From Conchocele bisecta (Eukaryota; Mollusca; Bivalvia; Lucinida; Thyasiridae): DNA of 64,000 bases. The notes below the pieces were generated by a model, which saw only the letters and a list, made by a program, of their open reading frames with translations, made no database searches and was not told the origin of the DNA. The stretch is from positions 23,501,919 through 23,565,918 of the forward strand of contig CM055279.1 of NCBI GenBank assembly GCA_029237695.1, read 5' to 3'. Position numbers and translations under genes: made by a program. Numbering within the stretch: the stretch's first letter is position 1; each line of letters begins with the position of its first letter. This document shows, in pieces, positions 22,833 through 32,549 of this stretch.

Positions 22833-25800
22833 ATGATAACGCCAGACACTAGAGCAGAAATAGAAAGTTTGAGAAGAGAAGCCGAATCTCTAGGGATTAC
22901 TTATAGTAAACGGTTGAGAGTTTGGGGGTTGACAAAGCTGATAAACTCCAAAAAGAATGAGGCGTTTATGAAGCGGTTTACCCGCGCCCACAAACGAGGA
23001 GCCTTTAAAGACCTCTCACTAGTAGAGGAAGTTGGTAACAGAATTCAAAAAGAAAGTATTGCGGGGTTAAGGGCTAGTGTAATAAACCCATCAAGCACCA
23101 ATAATTTGTCCCAAATTAGACACACAGGTCACCCCATAACAAATAATAAGAAAAGATCTATAGGTCGCGCGATAGTGGAAAAAGGTGAAGAAATATTGAG
23201 GGCTCATGATGAAACATTGGAAAAGGTAGAAAATGGAAGACGGGTAGTTACATTATCCTTTCGTAAAAACATTGACATTAACGAGTCTGAACGCATGTCC
23301 AATAAACTCGCTCCGTATCTAACAACCAATTTTTATTTGAGATATTCATATTCTTACAAGCTAGAACATATGGAGGAAACTAAAAATGGAAAACCTATGA
23401 CTATAATATTTCACAAAAATCTCAGTGGTAGCGAACCACTATCATCAATGAAAACCGTTAAAAAATGGCTGTCAGATAAGGAGCAAACACGAATAATGTC
23501 CAATAAAATAGACAGACCAAATACAAAGTGGAAGTTTGTAAGATGGGTAGAGGTTTTTGTAAAGCTAATACAGGGCAGTAGGGGAATAGATTTGGGACTA
23601 CAATCCAAGGAAGCAGCAGGAGGAGAACTTCCAGAATGGTTGAGGAATAGAAAAGGTATGTATTCTTTAGATAAGTATAATGACGACCTTTGTCTGTTCA
23701 GGTGTCTAGCTATGCATATGACAAGTGCAAGGCCCGACAGATGCACAGAAAAAGCGAAATAACTTAGTAAGCAATATTTCGATAGTAATGTGGTTTCACC
23801 AATTTCTTTTTCAGATCTGAAAAAGGTTGAAGAGTTTTTTAAAATCGGTATAGAAGTATATCAACCGACACAAGGTGGTGTTTGGTGGTTGAAAAAGGTA
23901 CCAGCGCACTATGATGCACTAGGTAATAAACCAATGACAATAGGACTGTTTAATAATCACGCATTTCTGATAAAAAATAAAAAACCTTAAAAACCTATCT
24001 AAAATTTACGCCTGCGATAATTGCAAACAGAAATTCACGAAAGCGAGTAATATGAAGAGACACGGACCAAAATTTATGAAAGGTGAGACAAAAGTAATAT
24101 GTGATGGTAATTATTTAGAGCGCCCGCGTTCGTCGTTCGAGAAAGCGTTCTACCCAAAAGGTTCTAACAGTTATGGTGCGATCGATTGGATGTACTCTGT
24201 GGAAAAGAAGGAGGGAATTCACATTCACCATGAACAGTGTGGACACAGGGGTGAAAGATGGATTTTAGGAGCTCCAGTAGATGGATATTGTTCAGAAACC
24301 AATACCGTATATCAATATCACGGCTGTTACTGGCACGGGTGTGAGATTCATGCAAAGCATTAAAAAGAAGAACGCGCATACACAATGAGAAGAGATACAT
24401 TTATTAAAAGCAAAGAATTCAACCTAGTAGTTATGTGGGAATGCGAATTTCAAAGAACGGGTAAAGATATAAAGATCGGCGACACTACTCTTTATCCATA
24501 CTCGTTATCCATATCAGATAGTATATGATTCGTTTAGAATACGAAGCCGAGCACGTTCCGGTAAGCGTTAGTATAGGAGATAATTTCTCAGGAACAGTAA
24601 CTCATATTTGTGATAAAGATCCTGCAAAACTTATAGAAAAATTCGTAGAAGATTTGAAAGTCAGGGGAAAAGCTATAAGAGAAGAAGTGGGGCCAAGATA
24701 TGGGTTTAATACAGAACATTTACGTAAAAACCAAATCACCAAGATCGAGCAGTGGATAGATCAAGTACCGGTTATAGGTTTTAACAGCAGTAAGTACGAT
24801 ATAAACTTAATAAAGAAATATCTAGTAGGTGAACTGTCATCAACAACAAAGAAAGTAATGGTTGGAAAAAGGGCGAACGCAACAATATTTCTATTTACTC
24901 CAGAGTTTAGATTTCTTGATGTAATACTTTACCTAGGACCCGGTGTAAGTTACGATAGTTGGATAAAAGCCTACGATTGTAAAGGACAGAAATCTTTATC
25001 TCCTTACGAGTGGTTCGATTCTACAGACAAGCTGGATTATCTAGGACTACCGGATATAGAGAATTGGTATTCCAAACTATCTGGGAAAATGTTGATAGAT
25101 GAAACAGAATTAAGCAAATGTCGTAGAATTTTCAAAGAAGAGAATATGGAAACCTTCAGAGATTGGTTGAAATATTATAACGATTTAGATGTAGCACCGT
25201 TCCTAGAAGCGGTGGAGAAAATGTGTGAATTTTATAAACACAGAGGTGTGGATATTTTCAAAGATGCGGTAACACTACCTGGAGTAGCTATACAATATTT
25301 ATTGAGAGGAACCATTAAAGAACAAAAATCTTCACAGACGATTATAACGGAGGATGCTCTATATGCACCAAAAGAAGAAACATACGAAATGATGAAAGAC
25401 GCTCTAGTTGGCGGGCCATCAATAGTATTTACACGATATGCTGAAGCGGGCGTTTCAAATATTAGATCTAATTCCACAGGAATTAACAAACCTTGTAACG
25501 CTATTTTGGGGTACGATGCAAACGCGTTATATTTATCTATGTTAAATAAAGATATGCCGTGTGGAAAAGAAACTATACATCATATAGATTCCCCACACAA
25601 TCCTAAAGTTATTAAAAAGTTTTGTAAAATAGTTTTATCTGGAGACTGGTTTGGGTTTGCGGAGGTGGATATAGGAGTTCCACACAACTTAAAAGATAAG
25701 TTTTCTGAAATGTCCCCAATATTTATAAACAGAGAAGTAGATGTTGATGAGGTTCCAGAACACATGATAAAATATTTGGAAGATACTGGAAGAACTAGAG

Positions 25801-26777
25801 GAAATGGAAGAAAATTGGTGGGATCTATGTCGGCCACCAAAGTACTGCTGTACGCGCCACTATTGAAATGGTATTTAAAACGCGGCCTAGATATAACGGG
25901 AGTTCATCGTGTTATAGATTATATTAGTGGTAAACCCTTCGAATGGTTCGCAAAAGAAGTTACAGCCGCAAGACGAACAGGGGATGTAGAACCAAATAAG
26001 AAACCGGTGGCTGACATAATGAAATTATTAAGCAATTCGTGTTGTGAAAAAATGATAGAAGCAAAAGAGAGACATTTAAATACGACATATACACACGACG
26101 AAACCTGTGTTGACAAAGCATTAAGATCTGCATTCATTGACGATTTGGGAGAGATAGGAGATGCGTACGAAATATCTTCCCGAAAAACCCGGTGTGCAGT
26201 AAAGAGCCCCTTCCACTGTGGAATAGCGGTTTATCAACTAGCTTAATTGAGAATGTTGGAATTTTACTACGAATTTCTAGACAAATACGTAAAAAGAGAA
26301 GACTTTGAATTAATACAGATGGACACGGATAGTATGTATATAGGAGTTAGTGGAAAAACGATAGAGGAATTGATTAGACCTAACTTACTAGACGAGTTTG
26401 AAAAAGAAAAAAAGAAATGGTTGGCTTGGGATAAATGGAGCGAAAGAGAGCCAGGACTTTTCAAAATGGAATTTAGCGGAGATATGGCGATAGCGCTATC
26501 TAGTAAGTGTTATTTTGTAGAAAAAAATAATTCTATTAACAAAAACTCTGCGAAAGGAATGTCCAAGAGAACAAACAATTTAAATTGGGATAGATATAAA
26601 CGAGTACTAAGCGAAATTACAGAAGATGGAAAACACATTATAGATGTAACACAAAATAGAGGATTTAAAATGAAAGACGGTGTTATGAAAACGTACTGTC
26701 AACAAAAATTAGGACTCTCGGCGTACTACGATAAAAGACGCGTGTTACCAGACGGAATACATACAGAACCTCTTTAA
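22833..26777 (+). pseudogene. polB: Protein-primed family B DNA polymerase (Polinton PolB), broken
   Basis: About 1,310 codons from ATG 22833. In order: an N-terminal region; an OTU-like motif DDLCLFRC (23682) with a possible partner His in NNHAF (about 23958); a zinc-finger C-x2-C..H (24013-24060); an endonuclease-like VDGYCSET..GCYWHGC segment (to 24345); exonuclease motifs GFNSSKYD and YYNDLDV; polymerase motif A YDANALYLSM (about 25512), motif B KLLSNSCC (about 26022) and motif C DTDS (26322). Breaks are TAA at 23760, a frameshift near 23975-23990 in an A-rich tract, TAA at 24361, a frameshift near 24520 and TAA at 26244. The catalytic motifs themselves are preserved. Codons are strongly A/T-rich. 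Confidence 0.93.
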
Positions 26778-26805
26778 TAATTAATTTTCTTAAAATTAAT
26801 TATTA
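26775..26805. terminator. Perfect AT-rich hairpin between convergent genes
   Basis: TAATAATTAATTTT, loop CTT, then AAAATTAATTATTA: 14-bp perfect arms. The first three bases are the polymerase stop codon, and the integrase stop (26821-26823, minus strand) is 15 bp beyond the hairpin. A shared end-of-transcript signal for both strands is likely but inferred. Related TTTTCTTAAAATTA words occur at about 22410, 30310 and 30525. Confidence 0.5.
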
Positions 26806-26820
26806 AAATTAATTATCAAT

Positions 26821-27875
26821 CTAAAGACTCTGACGATCAGGGGGTAGCTGGGTGTCAGAAGGCACCATAAGAAGTTCTTCGTGAACAAACCCGCGAGATG
26901 GACCATCAGTCAAATAGTAGAGCACGGGTTCATCGGGTTTGGTAATAGATCGATCTAGATGATATACATTGAGAGACCACACGGGATCAGTCGCGCGGCG
27001 GCTGCCACCTTCGAGCTCTCCCGGTTGATAGAGGTATCGGACGTCAACATCCGATGGGAGTGCAATCTACGATTGCTGCTCCTCTAAACCAACGGGTCGC
27101 CCTCGCGAGACGGCAGATGGCTTGCTCGTCACCTTTTTAGACTTGATGGCATCTACGGGCTTCTTATCGATCAATCTGGTCACCTCTCCGTTCAGTGCGG
27201 AGACCACGGCGGGCAGTCTGGCCACCCACTCGGTCGATCGCGAATGAGGGTCCCGCGGCGCAAGCATCAGCTCTTTGGCGTATTGGTGACCGAACAGTCT
27301 CTCAGCCAGGGTTCGATTGAATCGCTCCACGATTCCCAGGTCTCGGTGGATGTTGACGCGGCCGCGTCTGACAGAAACGTTGTGTTTAGACAATAGATGA
27401 GAGACCGCGCCCATGAACTCGCGGCCGGGATCGACCTGGAGAAGATTCGGCCATTTGAGAGGACTCCTTTTATATATTCGGGAAAGAGCCTCGGCCACCT
27501 CCTTAGACTCTTTAGTGGCCAGCGGCTCAGCCCCTTATAACGACTCGCTACGTCAACGATTGTCAGTGCGTACTTGTACGTTTTGCGACCGACGCGATCG
27601 TGAGGGAGAAACAGGAGATCCGCTTGGTGAACTTGGTTCGGCACCGGCACGTCGAATTTTGAACGCGGAATACTGCGAGGCGCGGGTAAATAGATCTGCC
27701 AGATGGCCTGCCTCTTGAGCCATTCCTTGACAGCGTTTTCTGAAACCTTGGTCGCCGCGGCGAGGTTCTTGATGGCCGCGAGTCCCTTCCAGTAGCCGCG
27801 GGGGCTGTAGTATGTGTTTGCTAGCTTGCGCGCTAGGCGAACCGATAGTTTGGTATCAAGTTTGTGCGTGTTCAT
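26821..27875 (-). pseudogene. int: Retrovirus-type DDE integrase (Polinton INT), broken
   Basis: Minus-strand gene from ATG 27875 (MNTHKLDTKLSVRLARKLAN) to TAG 26821. An N-terminal helical region is followed by the rve catalytic core: QADLLFLP (first Asp), QVDPGREF (second Asp) and GIVERFNR (Glu, 34 residues after the second Asp). The C-terminal part (26824-27060) includes RYLYQPGELEGG and resembles the SH3/chromo-like tail of Polinton integrases. Breaks: a frameshift near 27500-27540 inside the core, and an in-frame TAG at 27067-27069. That TAG lies inside a GCAATCTACGATTGC palindrome. The start overlaps the upstream gene by 20 bp. Confidence 0.92.
27062..27076. repeat. Palindrome copy GCAATC-TAC-GATTGC inside the integrase
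   Basis: A 15-bp member of the dispersed palindrome family. Read on the minus strand in the integrase frame it gives the stop codon, and the integrase tail resumes in the same frame after it. It looks like a frame-preserving insertion whose 3-base loop happens to make TAG. Confidence 0.75.
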
Positions 27876-28161
27876 CGTATGCGAAGTATTCTAATATATC
27901 GGACAATCTCCAACATGCCCTCGCCAGATCGTCCGGTAACTGCGTCGATAATAATAAACCTTTGTTGGAAGTACAAACGTGATTGTCGCTGTAGCCCCAA
28001 TCGCGTTTGGGTTGGAACAGGAGAGGGAATTCATCCCTCAACCCAATCGCGATTGGAGTTGAACACGATTGGGAGGAATCTAACATCAGCTTTGCGAAAA
28101 GGGAGGCCGATTTTTCGTCCTCGCGCCACGTCTCTAGAGAATCTCGGGCCAGACGAATCAT
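27856..28161 (-). CDS. Uncharacterised Polinton protein, 101 residues
   Basis: Starts MIRLARDSLETWREDE (ATG 28161) and ends LEYFAYDEHAQT, overlapping the integrase start by 20 bp, as in compact viral-type gene layouts. Mostly helical, no membrane segment, no known domain recognised. Two palindrome copies (27997-28010 and 28043-28056) lie in frame and contribute PKRDWG and TPIAIG, so part of the middle is probably inserted sequence. Whether the protein still works is unknown. Confidence 0.5.
   Translation of the reverse strand: MIRLARDSLETWREDEKSASLFAKLMLDSSQSCSTPIAIGLRDEFPLLFQPKRDWGYSDNHVCTSNKGLLLSTQLPDDLARACWRLSDILEYFAYDEHAQT
27997..28010. repeat. Palindrome copy CCAATCGCGTTTGG
   Basis: One base off the CCAATCGCGATTGG consensus. 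Lies in the coding frame of the 101-residue gene. Confidence 0.7.
28043..28056. repeat. Palindrome copy CCAATCGCGATTGG
   Basis: A perfect 14-bp palindrome followed by AGTTG. CAAC lies 1 bp upstream, so the wider symmetry is close to CAAC-C-CCAATCGCGATTGG-A-GTTG. A half copy (CGATTGGGAG) follows at 28066. Confidence 0.8.
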
Positions 28162-28287
28162 ACTCTTTGCACCAGGTAAATGTGTTTAAGGGCCGTGTAG
28201 CCTACATCGATCATAGCAAAATAAAGTTCGTCAACTAACATCGTTCTATATATATATTTATAAAAAAAAAAAGTTTTAAAATAATTA

Positions 28288-28723
28288 TTAATTAATTAAT
28301 TTCGATTGGATATAGTAGGTGACGAGACCCACCACACCCATTCCCACGACGATGAACGCGATCTCGCGGTCTTTTTGGGGCTCTGACGGTACATAGAAAT
28401 CTGAAATTTGGTGCTCGCGATCCATTGGATCGAGACTTTTATGTGGATATGCCAGCGCGTAATCGCTTGGCTTCTTCAACGTTCTGAAAAGTTTGCGCGG
28501 CGTGATTTTCGTGGCGAAGCTCTTCGTTGACCCAGTCCAGATGGGCGGTTCGTCTTTTCGACCATGCTTCCTTTGCGCTATTGAGTTGTTCTACAGCTAA
28601 ATCGTGACGCTTGCGCTCCTCATCCACGTTCGAGCTTCTCATTTTAGAGAATATAAAGTTGCTACCGCTGAACGCCAATGCGTTTACAAGCGCACCACCT
28701 ACTATTACTGCGATTGAAGCCAT
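28288..28723 (-). pseudogene. Small Polinton membrane protein with coiled middle, frameshifted
   Basis: From ATG 28723: MASIAVIVGGALVNALAFSG (membrane segment, residues about 2-22), then a charged helical stretch (VDEERKRHDLAVEQL..). The frame closes at 28439. A second frame ending at 28288 supplies a matching tail with DREIAFIVVGMGVVGLVTYY, a second membrane segment. The change of frame lies between 28439 and 28479. A two-anchor small membrane protein of unknown function; I think similar small proteins occur in other invertebrate Polintons. Confidence 0.6.
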
Positions 28724-28957
28724 TTATTTCCATATATTAACAGGTAGAATTCCAGCTTTAATTAGATAATCTCGGGTCCAAACTGCGGCCGCTACATCTA
28801 AGGTCGCGAGCCCTACGTCTCTCACAGTAAAGTCCAATTTGGGGGCGGAACCTCCTAAGGCCATCTTTGATAGCCGTGCATACCCGATACTGAAACCCGA
28901 TATCACCACGGCGTGATAAAGCGCATTCACTATCATTTTACCATCTTGTTCAGCCAT
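28724..28957 (-). CDS. Small hydrophobic Polinton protein, 77 residues
   Basis: MAEQDGKMIVNALYHAVVIS at the N-terminus, ending ILPVNIWK. The stop directly abuts the start of the next gene. A hydrophobic N-terminal helix (MIVNALYHAVVISGFSIGY) and a second weaker one. Intact. No known domain; grouped with the neighbouring small membrane proteins by position, strand and spacing. Confidence 0.6.
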   Translation of the reverse strand: MAEQDGKMIVNALYHAVVISGFSIGYARLSKMALGGSAPKLDFTVRDVGLATLDVAAAVWTRDYLIKAGILPVNIWK

Positions 28958-29012
28958 TGTTATAATTATTGCATATAAAAGGGATCGCTATTAATGTTTA
29001 AATGGGGCGCAT

Positions 29013-29087
29013 CCAATTGTGATTGGTGTTTCGTAACTTTCTTCGGAACAGCAGCAATCGGGGATTGCTCCTCCAATTCGTGAATTG
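29013..29087. repeat. Cluster of three palindromes
   Basis: CCAATTGTGATTGG (29013-29026), GCAATCGGGGATTGC (29054-29068) and CCAATTCGTGAATTG (29073-29087). All three size classes of the family occur within 75 bp. Confidence 0.75.
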
Positions 29088-29175
29088 ATGGGGATTGGTG
29101 TAACCTGTTGTTGAAACGGTAAAGCACGTACAGGGTGCCCACAACCGACAGACCACAACCAACAACCCACGGGAC

Positions 29176-29280
29176 CCAATCGAGATTGGGAGTTGGAGCA
29201 ATCGGTTCCAGTCCAATCGCGATTGGGGAGAAACAGATGTCATCGGGTGTTTTGCTGTCTCCGTCCCCAATCTCGATTGG
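29176..29280. repeat. Cluster of three palindromes
   Basis: CCAATCGAGATTGG (29176-29189, followed by GAGTTGGAGCAATCGG, which holds a half copy), CCAATCGCGATTGG (29213-29226, perfect) and CCAATCTCGATTGG (29267-29280, followed by AGTTTGG). Only the two central bases differ among the three. Confidence 0.8.
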
Positions 29281-29388
29281 AGTTTGGCCTCTCGAAGCTC
29301 GGCGAGTATTTCATCTTGTTTAATTTTTCGGGTGTCAGCCGCCGCCCGCCCAGCTGACTCTCTTTTTGGGTTTTTATGTCGTGCAACC

Positions 29389-29484
29389 GCAATCCCCGAT
29401 TGCTCCAACTCCAATTTCGATTGGATTGACGGTTCCGTTGGAGGATCAATCCCCAACGCCGTTGGAGATGCAATCGGGGATTGC
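29389..29484. repeat. Cluster of four palindromes
   Basis: GCAATCCCCGATTGC (29389-29403), CCAATTTCGATTGG (29411-29424), CCAACGCCGTTGG (29453-29465, diverged core) and GCAATCGGGGATTGC (29470-29484). The first and last are the same sequence on opposite strands. Confidence 0.75.
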
Positions 29485-30105
29485 TGTTCCGTCACTCTCG
29501 CAGGTGTGTCTTGTGTCATCATCATTTATAATATTAATATTAGGGCTTATAGTTAGTGGGCATATATGTCCAACTTGACAATGCTTAGCCGTGGTCAACG
29601 CGGTTGTCAGCGGAGCTAAGTACATTCCAAACTTGTGATAAATTGAGCAGAAGGCTGTTCTAAGAGTGTGTCCTACAAAAGGGTCAGTCTCTAAATCGCC
29701 AATCAATCCCGCGGTGTTTGGTATAGGGAGAAGCATACTAACGGTGGCGGCGTACAAATGAATAGCCGCCGATCCGAGAGTTTTTGTCATATCCGCACAT
29801 AACCTAGATTCGTATCACGCATACATTTTATCGATCTCCGCATCTGACATCTTATTCACCTGACAAACTGAGAGACGCCTACCGAGATAATGCTCCGACT
29901 GTCCCCCAGCAACCAGCGCAGCCAGCCGCTCGCGTCGTGCCGCGTTTTCATTTTCATTCGTGCCGACAGGTGTTCCATCTGTCAGGATCAACGGAGTTGA
30001 GGTGCAATCGGGGATTGCAGTTCCTCCCAATTCGCGATTGGAGTTGGGGATAGTCGGCTTTGAGGTTTCTTCTATTAGCTGATCGAGAAGTTCGTCGCAA
30101 TTCAT
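29446..30105 (-). pseudogene. Polinton membrane-associated protein with in-frame stop
   Basis: From ATG 30105 (MNCDELLDQLIEETSKPTIP) through RRERLAALVAG, LGRRLSVCQVNKMSDAEID, then TGA at 29815-29817. The same frame continues YESRLCADMTKTLGSAAIHL, with a hydrophobic segment (LGSAAIHLYAATVSMLLPI) and LAPLTTALTTAKHC. The single TGA is the only interruption. The tail beyond about 29570 runs into the next gene's start and may be lost-stop read-through. Two palindromes (30004 and 30027) add NSNRELGG and TAIPDC. Function unknown. Confidence 0.6.
30004..30041. repeat. Two palindromes, 8 bp apart
   Basis: GCAATCGGGGATTGC (30004-30018) and CCAATTCGCGATTGG (30027-30041, followed by AGTTGGGG), both inside the coding frame of the 29446-30105 gene. 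Confidence 0.78.
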
Positions 30106-30267
30106 TTTTCTTAATTTTTTCAAAATTATTAATTTTACTATTCTAACAAGTCTCATAAGTCTAACATATTTATTTATTACAAAAATAATAATAGCGCACC
30201 ACCCGAAACTTATGATCACCGTTATGCTCGCAACAAAGCTCGCAGCGGAGCAACAAATTGTTAACAT

Positions 30268-30547
30268 TGTTAACCATTGTTCAGCATTTGTTCAGCATTT
30301 TGTTAATTAATAATTAATTTTAAGAAAATTATAAAATTAATTGTTCAGCAATCGCTTACTCCCCCCTTTGCTAATTAATTAATTTTATAATTAATTGTTA
30401 AGCATTGTTCAACATTTTTTTAAGCATTGTTAAGCAATTGCTTTGTAATTTTGTGCTTACTCCCCCCTTTGCTAATTAATTTTTTTAATTTTTTCAAAAT
30501 TATTAATTAATTTATAACTTTATAATTTTCTTAAAATTAATTATTAA
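30268..30547. promoter_or_regulatory. AT-rich intergenic region with iteron-like repeats
   Basis: Repeated TTGTTMAGCATT-type words (about 30266-30300, 30340 and 30391-30440) and a direct repeat CTTACTCCCCCCTTTGCTAA (about 30355 and 30457, 102 bp apart). AT-rich hairpins AATTAATTTTAAGAAAATTA and TAATTTTCTTAAAATTAATT are also present. It lies between the ATPase stop and the next downstream gene on the same strand. It could combine terminator and promoter, or be a replication or packaging signal. Function not shown by sequence. Confidence 0.4.
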
Positions 30548-31204
30548 TTATTTTATAACTTTATAAGCAGTTGGTTGATCGGTCTTTAGCAGAAGCTTGG
30601 CGTGCTTAGTTTTTGAAAGTATCTGTCGAACCTCAAGGCGCTCCTCGCGCGTTGGGATAACGTCATTCTCTCGAAGACAGTCATCGAATGAGTCTCGGTC
30701 CTTGCAGTGAAAGAGGGCGACCCATTTCGTTTTCTCGCGCAGATCCTTGAGGACGGCGTTGTACTTTTGAGTGGATATCCATACGCTTTGCCTGGCATGG
30801 CGGCCAGAAAATGAGAGCTCCGAGAGCATGTCCTTCTTTTTGGTCATCGCCGCCTTGGCTGAGCAATCGTCAATCACGTATAGGGTGGGCTCACCCTGGA
30901 ATCTTTGGTATAAACCACGCAACCAATCGTGAAGCCTATCACCGGGGTCAATAACGTATACCTCAGGATCGGTCCATATCCAAGCGCGCCGCTGATAAGT
31001 CTCGTTGTGTCTCACAGTGGGACATAGGATCACAATGTGACGAAAGACATCGCGGTAGGACCCCTCCAGCAAGTCGAGGATGAAAACCGTTTTTCCACAT
31101 CCTGTCTGCCCACATATTATGGCAGAGTGGGCATCTCCAATCGTGAATTGGTATTGATATTTAATTTTCTTTAAATTAGTATAAAGCTGAGACGTATCGA
31201 CCAT
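30548..31204 (-). CDS. Packaging ATPase (A32/FtsK-HerA type), intact
   Basis: 218 residues from ATG 31204. Walker A GQTGCGKT at residues 32-39, Walker B TLYVIDD at 107-113, and an arginine-rich segment after it (SFSGRHARQSVWISTQ) typical of the A32-like DNA-packaging ATPases of Polintons and related viruses. Such enzymes drive genome entry into the capsid. No stop or frameshift: one of the best preserved genes here. The start overlaps the capsid gene end by 29 bp. A palindrome-like CCAATCGTGAATTGG (31137-31151) encodes part of QFTIGD, which may be native rather than inserted. Confidence 0.93.
   Translation of the reverse strand: MVDTSQLYTNLKKIKYQYQFTIGDAHSAIICGQTGCGKTVFILDLLEGSYRDVFRHIVILCPTVRHNETYQRRAWIWTDPEVYVIDPGDRLHDWLRGLYQRFQGEPTLYVIDDCSAKAAMTKKKDMLSELSFSGRHARQSVWISTQKYNAVLKDLREKTKWVALFHCKDRDSFDDCLRENDVIPTREERLEVRQILSKTKHAKLLLKTDQPTAYKVIK
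31137..31151. repeat. Palindrome-like CCAATCGTGAATTGG within the ATPase gene
   Basis: Fits the family consensus, but the residues it encodes sit just before the Walker A strand, where a peptide of this type is expected. It may be chance or an ancestral seed rather than an insertion. Confidence 0.45.
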
Positions 31205-32470
31205 CTTCTATGTTGAGTTGTGCGTCTATAATTATATATAAGTACACGTTCAATGGCCCGGCTCCATCCGCCTCTTTGGTTATTTGGATCGTCACACCCT
31301 CGCTAGCGTTCTCAACTTGGCGTCCACTACCGTGCATTTGGTCGTCGTCGCTGGCTCGCATGTCTAGCCATAACGCGTATTTGGTAGTCAGGAACTCCAC
31401 GAGCGAGACGTCCGAGAGCTGCAGGTCTTTGGCAACCGCGGCAACCTCCGGGGAGCGCTTAGAGCCGGAAGCAAACTGCTTTCTGACTTCGTCCCACTGC
31501 TGGTGCGCGCGAAGACCCGCGCTGTAGAGTTGATTGGGGACTCCCTCGATAGTCACCTCTACCTTCGTGATTTTGTGGTTATAGAATTTGCCGGTTTTTC
31601 TAACCCCGAGCGCGAACCGAGCATCCTCGAACAACATCAGTATACCTTTCATCGAGCGGGCGGGTACGTTGACATTAATATTCCACAATGTGTCGCCTTT
31701 GTCTTCGTCATCTTGCGATGTTGAAGAACTCGGTCGTAATGTATGCCAACACGCCCGGCGTACTGTGTTCTGATAAATCGCGCGAGTTCGGGCATCGTGA
31801 CCATGTCGTACTCCAGAGAAACATTGTCTATCGTGTACGTCGATGTCATGTCAGTGGCTATGATGACTCGGCCGTAGTCGTTGAACGTTAGTTCGTAATC
31901 GAGGCGGTCAGCCAAAGCACTCTGATAGTAGGACATGAGGCTCTGCAGCAACTCAAAGTCGAGCGGGATGTAGAAGCGGTTGCCGTAAGCGGCCGCGATC
32001 GCGTTATCACTCGCGACGTTATCTGCCTTGTTACCAGCCCCGATTCTAATTTTGTTTACGTTCTTATTTCGGCTGGTGTCAATACCCTAATAGAACGCGT
32101 TTGCGCACTCTTGAGCCGTCTTCCACATGTCTTGGTAACAATGGTAGACGTCGCTGTCGTCGATCGACATCACCTCATTACCAGAAATCTTTATCATGGT
32201 CTTCTTGACGATGGCGCGACCCAGGTTTTGAACGACGGTTCGGTCCGCGTCCGTCGACGTCAGCGAAATAGTGAAAGCGAGGCGAACAGTACCCGGCACA
32301 ATGACGTCGCTGGCTCCGAGGTTGGGGAAGCGGACTAAGAGCTGCTGGTTCTGGTCGATCGTCGATGGGTTGTTCGTAATAACGACACTCTGTCTCACGC
32401 CTTTTGCCCCGAGGGGCTCACGCAGTCTGCGGTATGGATTGAGTTTGCGACCGTATTGACTCTAAGACAT
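31176..32470 (-). pseudogene. Hexon-like major capsid protein (Polinton MCP), broken
   Basis: About 431 codons. The N-terminal part has a conserved-looking RFPNLGASDVIVPGTVRLAF stretch, the centre DYELTFNDYGRVI and LEYDMVTMPELARFI, the end NVPARSMKGILMLFEDARF. This pattern is that of the double-jelly-roll capsid protein of invertebrate Polintons. Breaks: TAG as third codon (32462-32464), in-frame TAG at 32087-32089, and a frameshift near 31695-31710 in an AAGACAAAGG tract. It ends in VSALY and TAG, overlapping the ATPase start. It cannot yield a complete capsid subunit. Confidence 0.85.
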
Positions 32471-32549
32471 ATTTTCAGTGAAAATAAATAACTCTATTAA
32501 ACCCGTATGGTTTTTTCTTTAATACATAATTATTATAAATAATAAAAAA
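32471..32549. promoter_or_regulatory. Divergent promoter region between capsid and coiled-coil genes
   Basis: 79 bp of AT-rich sequence between divergent start codons, with TATA-like ATTATTATAAATAATAAAA just before the plus-strand gene and AATAAATAACTC facing the capsid gene. Confidence 0.4.

Larger units (their letters stand above)
28970..29525 (-). pseudogene. Proline/charged protein with membrane segment, invaded by palindromes
   Basis: Starts MMMTQDTPARVTEQQ (ATG 29525). A charged helical segment (RAAADTRKIKQDEILAELRE) is recognisable, but the rest is stitched from palindrome translations (QSPIAS, QSGIAV, LQSRLG, PISIG). Coding sense switches frame: the segment near 29100-29175 gives a good membrane helix (VVGCGLSVVGTLYVLY) only in another frame. 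Eight palindromes lie between 29013 and 29484. Probably one membrane-anchored gene disrupted by repeated 14-15-bp insertions. The 3' end near 28970 is uncertain. Confidence 0.5.

Noticed and set aside
22833..26777. Possible introns or stop-codon reassignment in the polymerase, since all three in-frame stops are TAA
   Set aside because: No splice borders flank the stops, two frameshifts are also present, and other genes of the element are broken by TAG and TGA, so ordinary decay is simpler.
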